Of a DNA stretch of 32,401 nucleotides, positions 16,664-23,918 are shown piece after piece. The translations under genes were made by a program, and so were the position numbers. The notes under the pieces were generated by a model. The model saw only the letters and a program-made list of their open reading frames with translations, had not been told where the DNA came from and ran no database searches. The stretch is from positions 1 through 32,401 of the forward strand of contig JBJXFK010000208.1 in the NCBI GenBank assembly GCA_046155505.1. Direction: 5' to 3'. Source of the DNA: JBJXFK01 sp046155505. GTDB taxonomy: Bacteria > Planctomycetota > Phycisphaerae > UBA1845 > Fen-1342. The stretch's first letter is position 1; every line of letters starts with the position of its first letter.

Positions 16664-17443
16664 CTATTCCCGCGTTAGCGTATCCTCGCAGTCCCCTTCG
16701 CAGAACAAGTCGGTCGTCGCGCGATAGTGCGATTGCTTGCCGGCCTGGGTCTCAGACGTGAGGGTGAACGTGCCCGTCTCCACGATCGCCGGGTCGGTGC
16801 TCGCATACGTGAACACGTTTCCGCATACCGTTCCGGCAAACGTCCCGCCGATCGAGTCGGTGTAAGTGGCTGTGCTTCCGTTTTGAACGATGGTCAGGGT
16901 GATCTCGCCGCCGAGCCCATCGTCGCTGCACGAACTGGTGCAGGAATACGTTCCCGCCCACACGCCTGCGATGTCCGCAGGCGCGCCGCAATCCCCGACG
17001 ACGAGCGTGAAGCTTGTGGTTTCTTCGTCAGACGCATCCCCAAAATCACCCGTGGCGACGAACCTGATCGAGTACTCGCCTGGGACGGCATTTTCCGCAG
17101 CCCTGAAGGTGAACGGAAAAACCTGCTCCGTTTCAGAATCCAGTTGGACATTTGTAAAACGCGCCGGATAAAAGATCGTGACTCCCGCCGGAAGCGGCCC
17201 GGGGGTGATGGTGACGGTTCCAGAGACGTTGATCCCCATCCGCACCTCTACATCCACAACGACATCCCCCCCTCCCGGTTCAACCCGGTGGTCGCCGTCC
17301 AATTCATCCGGCGGCAGCACAGCGACGGCGAAAAGGTGTGGCACGAGCAATGTCGCGTAGGCGCCCAAACAACCCGCGCCCGCGATTCCGCCACAAAGCG
17401 CCGAAAGCACAACGATCTCCGCGACCCGAAGTCTACGATTCAT
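16664..17443 (-). CDS. Secreted or lipid-anchored beta-rich protein of unknown function
   Basis: A 259-residue exported protein. The N-terminus has two Arg, a hydrophobic core and a GAGC that may be a weak lipobox. Residues about 60-145 look like an Ig-like or CARDB-like beta sandwich (INVSGTVTITPGPLPAGV, PFTFRAAENAVPGEYSIRF). Residues about 150-259 start DCGAPADIAGVWAGTYSC and form a second beta domain (GEITLTIVQNGSTATY, GGTFAGTVCG) with eight cysteines, as in lipocalin-like extracellular domains. AAGGGG is about 7 bases before the ATG. The ATG overlaps the TGA of the preceding HSP90-like ORF. I do not recognise a named family. Confidence 0.75.
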   Translation of the reverse strand: MNRRLRVAEIVVLSALCGGIAGAGCLGAYATLLVPHLFAVAVLPPDELDGDHRVEPGGGDVVVDVEVRMGINVSGTVTITPGPLPAGVTIFYPARFTNVQLDSETEQVFPFTFRAAENAVPGEYSIRFVATGDFGDASDEETTSFTLVVGDCGAPADIAGVWAGTYSCTSSCSDDGLGGEITLTIVQNGSTATYTDSIGGTFAGTVCGNVFTYASTDPAIVETGTFTLTSETQAGKQSHYRATTDLFCEGDCEDTLTRE

Positions 17444-17715
17444 GCGTAACCCCTTCTTGATTTCCTAAAGAATGTTACCCGCCGCATGTTGCGACAGGCA
17501 AACCCGGCTTCGCCGGGTTGTCCAAGGCCGTCCGTCAACCAAAAAACAGCCAAACCTCGATGGAGTTGCCGACGGTAGTTCAACGCCAACGGTGCGTTCT
17601 TCAGGTTTTTTATCAAAGAAGCTAGAGGTGGGCCGTATAGCTCTTTCGAGAGTATTTCGAGAATCCTGCTGGTCTCGGCCTCGAAAGTGATCTTGTTTGC
17701 AGGGCCAGTGCTCAT
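17440..17715 (-). pseudogene. N-terminal fragment of an HSP90-like (GHKL) ATPase
   Basis: A 91-codon frame. The first ~46 residues (NKITFEAETSRILEILSKEL, then a L-x-x-L-x-x-N-L-x-N-A segment) match the opening helices of HSP90-type ATPases, where F-x-A-E-x-x-R-L-L-D-I-I and the Asn of ExxxNAxDA bind ATP. After NLKNAP the expected NAYDA continuation is lost and the peptide becomes random, ending over a hairpin (17501-17519). Its ATG overlaps the TGA of the ORF before it and its TGA overlaps the ATG of the lipoprotein. It is probably a relic, but a short truncated protein could be made. Confidence 0.6.
17501..17519. repeat. Perfect 8-bp hairpin
   Basis: AACCCGGC (17501-17508) pairs with GCCGGGTT (17512-17519) around TTC. 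It sits where the HSP90-like similarity has already stopped, inside the residual open frame. It could be a terminator-like relic of the DNA that replaced the rest of that gene. Confidence 0.55.
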
Positions 17716-18185
17716 GTTTTTGTTCTCTCGCCGTACTTGCGCCGCATCTCTTTCACGACCAGATCATCCGCAGTGCGTACACCGACACTGTCCATGAGTT
17801 CACGCAGTTCCCGTTGGCAGCCCGAATTGCACATCGCCGCGGTCGCTCGAAGGGCCGGGGTCTGGTTGCTCTCGGCGTCGAGAGCAACCCTCTGCGCTAA
17901 CTGGATGGGATCTGTAAACGAGAGAAAGAGAGAACTCTCGGTCCGGCAGACGCGGTCCGGGATCGGCGTTGCCGATTCGGCGACCGGGCGGACGAACTCT
18001 CTGCCCCCGCCGAGAGCCGAAACGCGCGTAAATTCTTGCGGATGCCGGCGAAAACGAGCGAACCCCGGAAGATCGCTCTCCCAGGGTTCCGCGTTAACTC
18101 GTCGGTCGCGTGGTTCCGCGACCGCCCTTTTCGCTCCCCGAGAGCAACCCTCTTCATAAGCTCTCGCCCACCACTCTGGTCGCCG
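17712..18185 (-). pseudogene. Orphan open frame ending in a protein-like C-terminus
   Basis: This frame is open from the TAA at 18186-18188 to TGA 17712-17714 but has no ATG, GTG or TTG until ATG 17834, 40 codons from its end. The last ~65 residues (TDPIQLAQRVALDAESNQ, then RELRELMDSVGVRTADDLVV and KEMRRKYGERTKT) look like true helical coding sequence; the part before that does not. The stop overlaps the HSP90-like ATG. I read it as the surviving 3' end of a gene cotranscribed with that ATPase. No family recognised. Confidence 0.4.
17864..17893. repeat. Hairpin with repeated CGAGAGCAACCCTCT
   Basis: GGTTGCTCTCG (17864-17874) and CGAGAGCAACC (17879-17889) form a perfect 11-bp stem with a 4-base loop. 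The 15-mer CGAGAGCAACCCTCT (17879-17893) occurs again, exactly, at 18139-18153, 260 bases away, where it is followed by another CTCTCG (18161-18166) that can pair with CGAGAG. Confidence 0.65.
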
Positions 18186-18208
18186 TTAGCTGTTCGCGAC
18201 GGTCGTCC

Positions 18209-18273
18209 AGTTAACGCCGTGGCGATCAGCGGTCGCCGCGAAGCGGCGGTCCGTCTGCAACGCCTTGTTGGGC
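18209..18273 (-). other. Integron attC-like palindrome
   Basis: Read on the minus strand, this 65-base site starts with GCCCAAC (18273-18267, a perfect RYYYAAC core), has a central GCCGCTTCGCGGC stem-loop, partly complementary arms between, and ends with GTTAACT (18215-18209, one mismatch to GTTRRRY). Length and layout are those of integron attC sites and the central loop resembles that of classical cassettes. It lies 113 bases after the SRPBCC gene, in the orientation expected if that gene were a cassette. No integrase and no second convincing attC were found, so this is tentative. Confidence 0.4.
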
Positions 18274-18301
18274 GGCACCGGCGAACACGGAGCGGCTCCC
18301 A

Positions 18302-18345
18302 GTCAGAAGATGGTGGCCTTCTGACGGTTCATGGGCTCGAGCCCA
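18302..18345. repeat. Two palindromes after the SRPBCC gene
   Basis: GTCAGAAG (18302-18309) pairs with CTTCTGAC (18318-18325), and TGGGCTCGAGCCCA (18332-18345) is a perfect 14-bp palindrome. Both lie just downstream of the minus-strand SRPBCC gene (ends 18386) and may help end its transcript, though neither has a T-run. Confidence 0.55.
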
Positions 18346-18385
18346 CCTCGTCGATGACGAGCGCACCGCAGAGACAAGAGGTTGA

Positions 18386-18835
18386 TCACGACAGCGCTTC
18401 GTCCAGAATCTTTAGGGCCAGCGGCCAGTTCTCCTCGTGTCCGTCGCGCGACTTCTCGGAGACGAAACCGGAGTGGGTCAAGCGGACGTCGGTAGCACCG
18501 TCCTTGGAGACAAGCTCAATGCGAAGGACCGTCTCGGCTCCTTCTGTTCCCTCGGCGGGCCCGTTTCCCGTCATCCACGTCATCTCGATGACCTGGTTTT
18601 CTTTCACATCGAGGAATCGGCCGTAGTGAGGATGTCTGCCCCAGTCATTCCGGTTGTAGAAGAAGTATGGCCGCCCTGGCTCTGGCACCATTGCGAGCGT
18701 TCCGGCCTGAGCGAACCAGGTGTCGAAGCGTTTCGTCAAGGCGGCGTAGACTTCTTCTGGCCGAGCGTTGACCGTGTATGCGCAGGTCATTTGCAGCGGT
18801 CGAGCGGAAAGGTCGGGGCGGGGGATCGAGCTCAC
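18386..18835 (-). CDS. SRPBCC / AHSA1-family protein
   Basis: A 149-residue cytosolic protein of the SRPBCC (START-like) superfamily, AHSA1 branch, which binds hydrophobic ligands or acts as a stress-related co-factor; bacterial members have no single known role. The pattern is typical: TVNARPEEVYAALT at the start of the fold, NRNDWGRHPHYGRFLDVKENQVIEMTW in two strands, ETVLRIELVS, TDVRLTHSGF, and the closing amphipathic helix WPLALKILDEAL. GTG 18835 is preceded by AGGAGG at 6-7 bases, the best ribosome site in this region. The gene looks intact although both sides are disturbed. Confidence 0.9.
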   Translation of the reverse strand: MSSIPRPDLSARPLQMTCAYTVNARPEEVYAALTKRFDTWFAQAGTLAMVPEPGRPYFFYNRNDWGRHPHYGRFLDVKENQVIEMTWMTGNGPAEGTEGAETVLRIELVSKDGATDVRLTHSGFVSEKSRDGHEENWPLALKILDEALS

Positions 18836-18951
18836 GGGGGACCTCCTGATGAGATGGTGATTATCTCAAGACAGTATCACCGCGGCGGGTTAGGTGCCCG
18901 CACCAGAAGAAGACGTTGCTCGACGGCCAGTACAATGGCCTTCACGCCATG

Positions 18952-19473
18952 TTAAGGACAAGCTGAGCGTGCTACCCGGGCCGAGGCCCACTGATCATAC
19001 GGTGTCCGCCCCGTTGAGATCATCGCGACGAGCCACCACACGGGACCGACCAACGCGCCGGTCGCGGGGCCCCAAACCCATGCCGGAAACCCTGCCTCGC
19101 CCGAGAAGGCTGCCTGCTGGGCGACAGTGTGCCCGAATTCCCATGGCGCAAACTTGAGCGCCGTTCGAACGAGCGCGGACCCGAAGGAGAGCCGCTCGCC
19201 TGCTCCCCGGGACACAATCAACCCAAGAACTCGCTTGCCGAGCGATCCCTGCAGCGTCGAGCTTTCGCATAAGGCCAAATAGAGCGTCGCCGGTACAGTC
19301 ATCGTCAGGAGACCGATGGCTTGCGCTATCCGGGGATTCGCCGGCGGTCGCGGGTTGCCATTCGTTGCGATCATTACGAAGCCAAAGAGCATCCCGCCCC
19401 ACATGGCCAAGAGCAGCCAATCGACCGCGAAAGCCGAAAGGCGGCGAACCGCAATGGCCCGTTCGTTCGTCAT
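18952..19473 (-). CDS. RDD-family membrane protein
   Basis: A 173-residue inner-membrane protein. It has the RDD signature: Arg and Asp in the first helix (RRLSAFAVDWLLLAMWG), the QGSLGKRVLGLIV loop after the second helix, and a closing RTPYDQWASARV. Three to four hydrophobic helices are visible. RDD proteins are thought to act in transport (some as Na+/H+ antiporters) but most are unassigned. The TAA stop is followed by a 116-base gap to the SRPBCC start. GTTGGGC, like an attC core, sits 15 bases before the ATG (19494-19488 on the minus strand), but no matching partner was found. Confidence 0.87.
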   Translation of the reverse strand: MTNERAIAVRRLSAFAVDWLLLAMWGGMLFGFVMIATNGNPRPPANPRIAQAIGLLTMTVPATLYLALCESSTLQGSLGKRVLGLIVSRGAGERLSFGSALVRTALKFAPWEFGHTVAQQAAFSGEAGFPAWVWGPATGALVGPVWWLVAMISTGRTPYDQWASARVARSACP

Positions 19474-19826
19474 TGCGTCTCGCTCGGCGGCCCAACCGGA
19501 ATCGCGACCGGCAGGCAGAGTGGAGTACCCAATGGAGGCTACCGGCGCTCGCAGTGCCCGTCCAGCGCTAGTCGGTCGGATCGCGACTCCTGGCCGGTGC
19601 GGGTGTCCGACTCGTCACTCTCGTTGCATCGTCGCCACTCGACACGGCGGTTAACGCGGTCGGCGAAGATGGTCGCCCGCTCGGTGCGGCGTTGCTCGGG
19701 CATCATCGCGGCGGGATGGGTGGGGTCGACTATTTTTCGGCGCGTGGTCAGCGGCATCTCTCCGAAGAGTCGATGTCGACGATGGCTTCCGCTTCGCGGC
19801 CAGCTTGTCGTCCGGCAGCGCGGGCC

Positions 19827-20105
19827 GATGAGGCCGGCTACTGGCTACATGCGCGGGACGTTAGCGGAGGCGATGGCCCGCGTCGGTGCAAACGTTTTGT
19901 ATCTGCCGCCGTACAGTCAGGACCTGAACCCGATCGAAATGGTGTTCTCGAAGCTGCGCCGGCTACTGGAGACGGCGGCGGAGCGCACGATGCCGGCACT
20001 GTGGGGTCGGATCGGCGCAAACGTAGACCTGTTCGGACCGGCGGAGTGCGCCAACTACATTCGCCACGCCGGATACCGCTACACGTAGCTGCAAAAGGCT
20101 CTTAG
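19827..20105 (+). mobile_element. 3' end of an IS630-family transposase
   Basis: The frame ending at TAG 20086-20088 carries the signature end of IS630/Tc1-type DDE transposases: VGANVLYLPPYSQDLNPIEMVF, with the last catalytic Glu at 19936-19938, then SKLRRLLETAAERTMPALWG and ECANYIRHAGYRYT. Upstream of about 19827 none of the three frames gives the earlier D-motifs, so most of the gene is missing. The right end of the element appears to be GCTGCAAAAGGCTCT followed by TA (20103-20104), as expected for insertion at TA. No matching left end was seen. Confidence 0.8.
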
Positions 20106-21276
20106 ATTTCGGGGGCGGAAAGCGTCTCGGCAATCATGCCGCCATCGATGTACTTGAACACAGACGTGTTCAGCGCTTCAACGGCCTCCAGTGCGGTCCG
20201 CTTTCCCGTCACGGCGTCGCGTGCGGCGGCAACGACGCGCGGATCGCGTGGACGGATGTACGTGTCTTTTCCGAGAAAGTCGTCGAATTCGCTCCCCTCG
20301 ATCGGATAGGTCGCCGGCGCAGCGATCGGCGCCGGGGCGGCGATCCGGACGATCGCTTCGTACCGGCCGTCCTGGGCCGACTTGCTGACGATCCGTTGGC
20401 GGGCGTCCTCGAGGCTGAACTGCTCGAACGGGATGTCTTCCAGGTCAGCCTTACCGACAGCGCGGCGAGCCGTTCCGGGTTGCCGATGTCCCCGTCAATC
20501 GGAAACATCAGAAGGTCGCGCCCCGTCAGGCCCCGGCAGGTGATTTTCTGTGCATCGTCGGCGTCGCACCGCCGGACGTGCATTTTCGGGGCCCGCATCC
20601 GCGTTTCGATCGGGACACCTGCTGCGTCGTAGAACTGAGTGCCCTGGCCGGCGTCGAGGCCAAAATCGAATGACCACTCCGAACCCGCTTCGTCGCGGCG
20701 GCGCATCGTGAGTGTGCCAGGCATCCGGCACCAGCGTTCTTCGTTGATCATTGTCACGTTGACGGTCGTCGCAGCACCGTCCGCCGGCATCACCCACAGA
20801 ATCGGGCGCGCGTGCAGCCAATCAGACAAGCAGACGGCGAACTGGGCGTCGGGAGTCAGATCAATCGTTCCCTGCCCCGATACGCCGGCCCGCGAAAATT
20901 CCACCTCGAGATTTCGGTCTACCACACGCCCGCGGGCGCTGACCGATCCGGCCGTCTGGTGCCCCTCTCCTTCGAAACGAACGGGGCGGTAGTCCGGCGT
21001 GACCACGTAGCTCGCGCGCGATGAGAACTCCTGTTCACCGGCGCCGAGAAGGTTGATGAGCACTCTGCTTTCGGTCTTGTACTCGTAATTACCGTCGGGC
21101 AGTTTCACAACTGTCGTGCGCTCGTAGCCGTAGCGCTGGCCGTCGGCCACGTATTCGTACCACGCGTCCCGTTCGCGCGGAGCCCGTACGGTCGCGGCGC
21201 AGCCGGTGAGCAGTAGCAAGCCGGCGATCACCGCGCGTGTCGCTATCTGGCGGAGTCGGGCAACTCGGTGGTCCAT
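20102..21276 (-). pseudogene. Broken lipoprotein with transglutaminase-like N-terminal half
   Basis: It starts with a lipoprotein signal (IAGLLLLTGC, lipobox LTGC) and reads as a long beta-rich domain (WYEYVADGQRYGYERT, YVVTPDYRPVRFEGEG) as in planctomycete transglutaminase-like proteins. At about 20440-20460 the frame shifts: the sequence continues in another frame as DLEDIPFEQFSLEDARQRIV, YIRPRDPRVVAAARDAV and EAVEALNTSVFKYIDGGM to TAA 20104-20102. In the family this stretch is followed at once by the catalytic GDCTEH motif, which is absent: the gene ends where the IS630 remnant begins. So it has a frameshift and has lost its catalytic domain. Confidence 0.8.
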
Positions 21277-21854
21277 CGCGAACGGAATTGCCGCGCGATG
21301 CGCCGGAGGGTGTCATCTGTAAACTCCACGTCACGTTCCGAGCCTCTTTGGCGCGGGTCGTGCGCGCGCGGAGAGCACGGCATCTCGCTCGGCGGCTTCG
21401 CGTGAATTGCGGCCGGAACGCCGGCCGGAGAAGCCGAAACGATGCTGCCGGCGCTTGTCACGTCGGTCCATCGCCGGTACGTCGCCGATCGCCCAACGGT
21501 GATCGGCTGGGCGGACTGCACCATTGCTGCACCCGAGGGGCTCGACGGCAACGTCTCGTTGAACTTCGCTGCCAAGGGCACCCAAGCTGTCGCGCGGATG
21601 AGGTGCATCCATACCGAAAATCCACGCCCGAGAGACCAATTACCCTATTCCGAAAGCCACGCCATCACCCTGAACCGCAATTCACACAACTCTTCGAGCC
21701 CAGGACCATCGCGGATCGAGACTTCGGGAGGGACGACAGATTCGGAATTGCCGCGAAAGCTCCCAACCTGCTTTCCGCTTCCTACCTTGTGCGCGACCCG
21801 CGTGCACAGGACGCGTTAAGAATGGTGGATCTGAACGGACCAAGGAGACTTCTC
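21277..21854. other. Gap without recognisable gene
   Basis: About 580 bases between the broken lipoprotein gene and the GxG-repeat gene. Open frames exist on both strands but none has protein-like character. A 6-bp GC hairpin (GGCCGG 21411-21416 with CCGGCC 21421-21426) is the only structure I see. The promoter of the next gene must lie here. Confidence 0.5.
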
Positions 21855-23738
21855 ATGTTTCGACGAATGCTATGGGGTGCGATTGGGATGGCGTTGACTG
21901 CGACTCCCGCGACCGTGCTCGCCCAGCAGCCCGTGGGTAGCGCGTTTTCGTACCAGGGATCGCTTTATCAGGACGGCAACCCCGTCACAGAGGCATGCGA
22001 TTTTCAGTTCCGGCTGCGGAACGCCCCCGTCGCGGGCGCTCAGATCGGTGCAATGATCCCGATCAACAACGTCTCGGTTGACGCCGGCCACTTCACGGCC
22101 GAGCTCGACTTCGGCGCCGCGGCTTTCGCCGGACAGGCACGCTGGCTGGAAATCGCCGTTCGTCGGCCCGCGGGAGTCGGGGCCTTTGTGAGTTTGGCGC
22201 CGCGGCAGGAGCTCACGCCCGCGCCCTATGCGATCGGCCTGAGCCTTCCGTTTCAGGGCATTGCCGACACGAATCTCGGCAGCGTGTTCGAAATCGTCAA
22301 TAACGACATGGGCTGGGCCGGCGTCTTTCGAAACAACAATCCCGCCAACACCGATGCAGCTCTGAATGTCACCTCGATGGGCGGGCCGGCCGGCTCCTTC
22401 TTCGGTGACTTCGGCGCGACGGCGCTGACAGCGCGCACGACCGGCAACGGCGACACGATCGTCGCCGAATCACCCTCGGGACGCGCCGTGTACGGAACGA
22501 TCAGCAACCCCGCCGCCATCGGATCGGCCACTGCCGTTCGCGGCGAGAACTTCTCGCTCAACTCCGGCGTGAGCGGTGTGTGGGGTTCCGCAGCCGGTTC
22601 CGGTTACGGCGTACGCGGTACTGGCCTAAGCGGACGGGGCGTCTTCGGCGAGACAACCGCCGACTTCGGATTCGGTGTCTACGGCACGGGCGCCGGACGC
22701 TCCGGGATCGGCGTCTATGGTATTCACCCAGCGACCAACGGTACCGCTCCTGGCGTGGACGGCGTAACGCAGTCGCTTGAAACCGGTGCGGTCGGCGTAC
22801 GTGGCCGAGCGACCGCTGCCACCGCAACCAGCACGCGTACATTCGGCGTTCTGGGAACGAGTGCATCCACGATCGGCGTCGGCGTCCGCGGCGAATCCAA
22901 CACCGGCGTCGAAGCCGACGGCGATCAGTACGGCGTATACGCCACCGCCAGCAACATCGGCGGACACGGCGTGCACGGCGAAGGAACCTACGGCATCTGG
23001 GGTTTGGGCAACGACGGCGGCGCAGGCGTTCGCGGTCAAGCCGGAAACAGCTCGACCATCGGCGTGCATGCGATCGGCGCCGGCGGCCGCCTCGGTGCTC
23101 CTGCCTTGCGAGCTGACGGCGGGGCCAGCGGTCCGGCGATTTACGCGCTTGGCGGCCGCGCGATTGAAGGTGAAGGTACCGAATTCGGCGTCCGGGGCGT
23201 GACTTGGGAGGACAATGGCGTCGGCGGCACGTTCACGAACTATGGCGGCGGGCTGGCGCTCCGCGCAACGGGAAACGCGCAGATTGACGGCACCATGACG
23301 GTGAACGTGCTCGAAATCCTGGGCGGGGCCGACCTCGCCGAGCGGTTCCGGTTCAGCGAACCCGCCGAGCCCGGCATGGTCGTCGCGATCGACCCTGATC
23401 GGCCCGGCCAGATGCAGGTTTCGCGCGAGGCGTACAACTCGCGCGTCGCCGGTGTGATCAGCGGTGCGAACGAGCTGTCTGCGGGAGTGGTGCTCGGTGA
23501 CGAACCGGGCAGCGATCGAAACCTCCCGATCGCCCTGAGCGGACGCGTGTGGGTCAAGTGCGACACGAGCCTGCAAGGCGTGAAGGCCGGGGTCATGATG
23601 ACCACCTCGGATCGCCGTGGCTACGCGATGTCGGTGGTCGACCGGGAAAAGGCCGCGGGGGCGATCATCGGCAAGGCGATGACGGAGCTAGCCCAAGGTC
23701 AGGAAGGCATGGTGCTGGTGCTTGTAAACCTTCAGTAG
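21855..23738 (+). CDS. Secreted GVxG-repeat protein with conserved C-terminal domain
   Basis: A 627-residue exported protein. Signal peptide at 1-23 (MLWGAIGMALTATPATVLAQ). Residues about 30-125 form a first domain (AFSYQGSLYQDGNPV, FQFRLRNAP, QELTPAPYAIGL) common at the start of such proteins. Residues about 190-475 are some twenty repeats around G-V-x-G (GVRGTGLSGRGVFGET, GFGVYGTGAGRSGIGVYG), probably a beta-helix or fibre. The final ~140 residues (ADLAERFRFSEPAEPGMVV, YNSRVAGVISGA, SGRVWVKCD, IIGKAMT) match a C-terminal domain found in many surface proteins and some phage tail-fibre-like proteins. ATG 21855 has AAGGAGA 6 bases upstream. It is likely a surface fibre. The terminator at 23774 closes it. 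Confidence 0.9.
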   Translation: MFRRMLWGAIGMALTATPATVLAQQPVGSAFSYQGSLYQDGNPVTEACDFQFRLRNAPVAGAQIGAMIPINNVSVDAGHFTAELDFGAAAFAGQARWLEIAVRRPAGVGAFVSLAPRQELTPAPYAIGLSLPFQGIADTNLGSVFEIVNNDMGWAGVFRNNNPANTDAALNVTSMGGPAGSFFGDFGATALTARTTGNGDTIVAESPSGRAVYGTISNPAAIGSATAVRGENFSLNSGVSGVWGSAAGSGYGVRGTGLSGRGVFGETTADFGFGVYGTGAGRSGIGVYGIHPATNGTAPGVDGVTQSLETGAVGVRGRATAATATSTRTFGVLGTSASTIGVGVRGESNTGVEADGDQYGVYATASNIGGHGVHGEGTYGIWGLGNDGGAGVRGQAGNSSTIGVHAIGAGGRLGAPALRADGGASGPAIYALGGRAIEGEGTEFGVRGVTWEDNGVGGTFTNYGGGLALRATGNAQIDGTMTVNVLEILGGADLAERFRFSEPAEPGMVVAIDPDRPGQMQVSREAYNSRVAGVISGANELSAGVVLGDEPGSDRNLPIALSGRVWVKCDTSLQGVKAGVMMTTSDRRGYAMSVVDREKAAGAIIGKAMTELAQGQEGMVLVLVNLQ

Positions 23739-23773
23739 CGGTCGAGCGCAATAAGTAACGGCAGACCGCCATC

Positions 23774-23808
23774 GACGCCGCCGGCTATGTGCCGACGGCG
23801 TCTTTCAT
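23774..23808 (+). terminator. Rho-independent terminator
   Basis: GACGCCGCCGGC (23774-23785) pairs with GCCGACGGCGTC (23791-23802) with one mismatch around a TATGT loop, followed by a T-rich stretch (TTTCATTCTT). It closes the transcript of the GxG-repeat gene 35 bases after its stop. Confidence 0.85.
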
Positions 23809-23918
23809 TCTTGGTCACCCGGAGCGAAGTCTCCGATCGGCGGGTAGATCGCCAAAATTCTCTCGCGCCCCGAAAGCGCAGCACCGCGTTTTCGCTTGAT
23901 TAGCGAAGGAGATCACCA

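Noticed and set aside
17864..18153. CRISPR array
   Set aside because: Only two copies of a 15-mer at 260-base spacing; no regular repeats or spacers, and no cas gene in the window.
18836..18951. Second attC-like site between SRPBCC and RDD genes (GTTAGGT on the plus strand)
   Set aside because: No RYYYAAC partner at the right distance and no foldable arms were found.
19321..19830. Full-length IS630 transposase from 19321
   Set aside because: The open frame is long but lacks the HTH and first two catalytic Asp motifs; its first half is antisense to the RDD gene. Only the end is supported.
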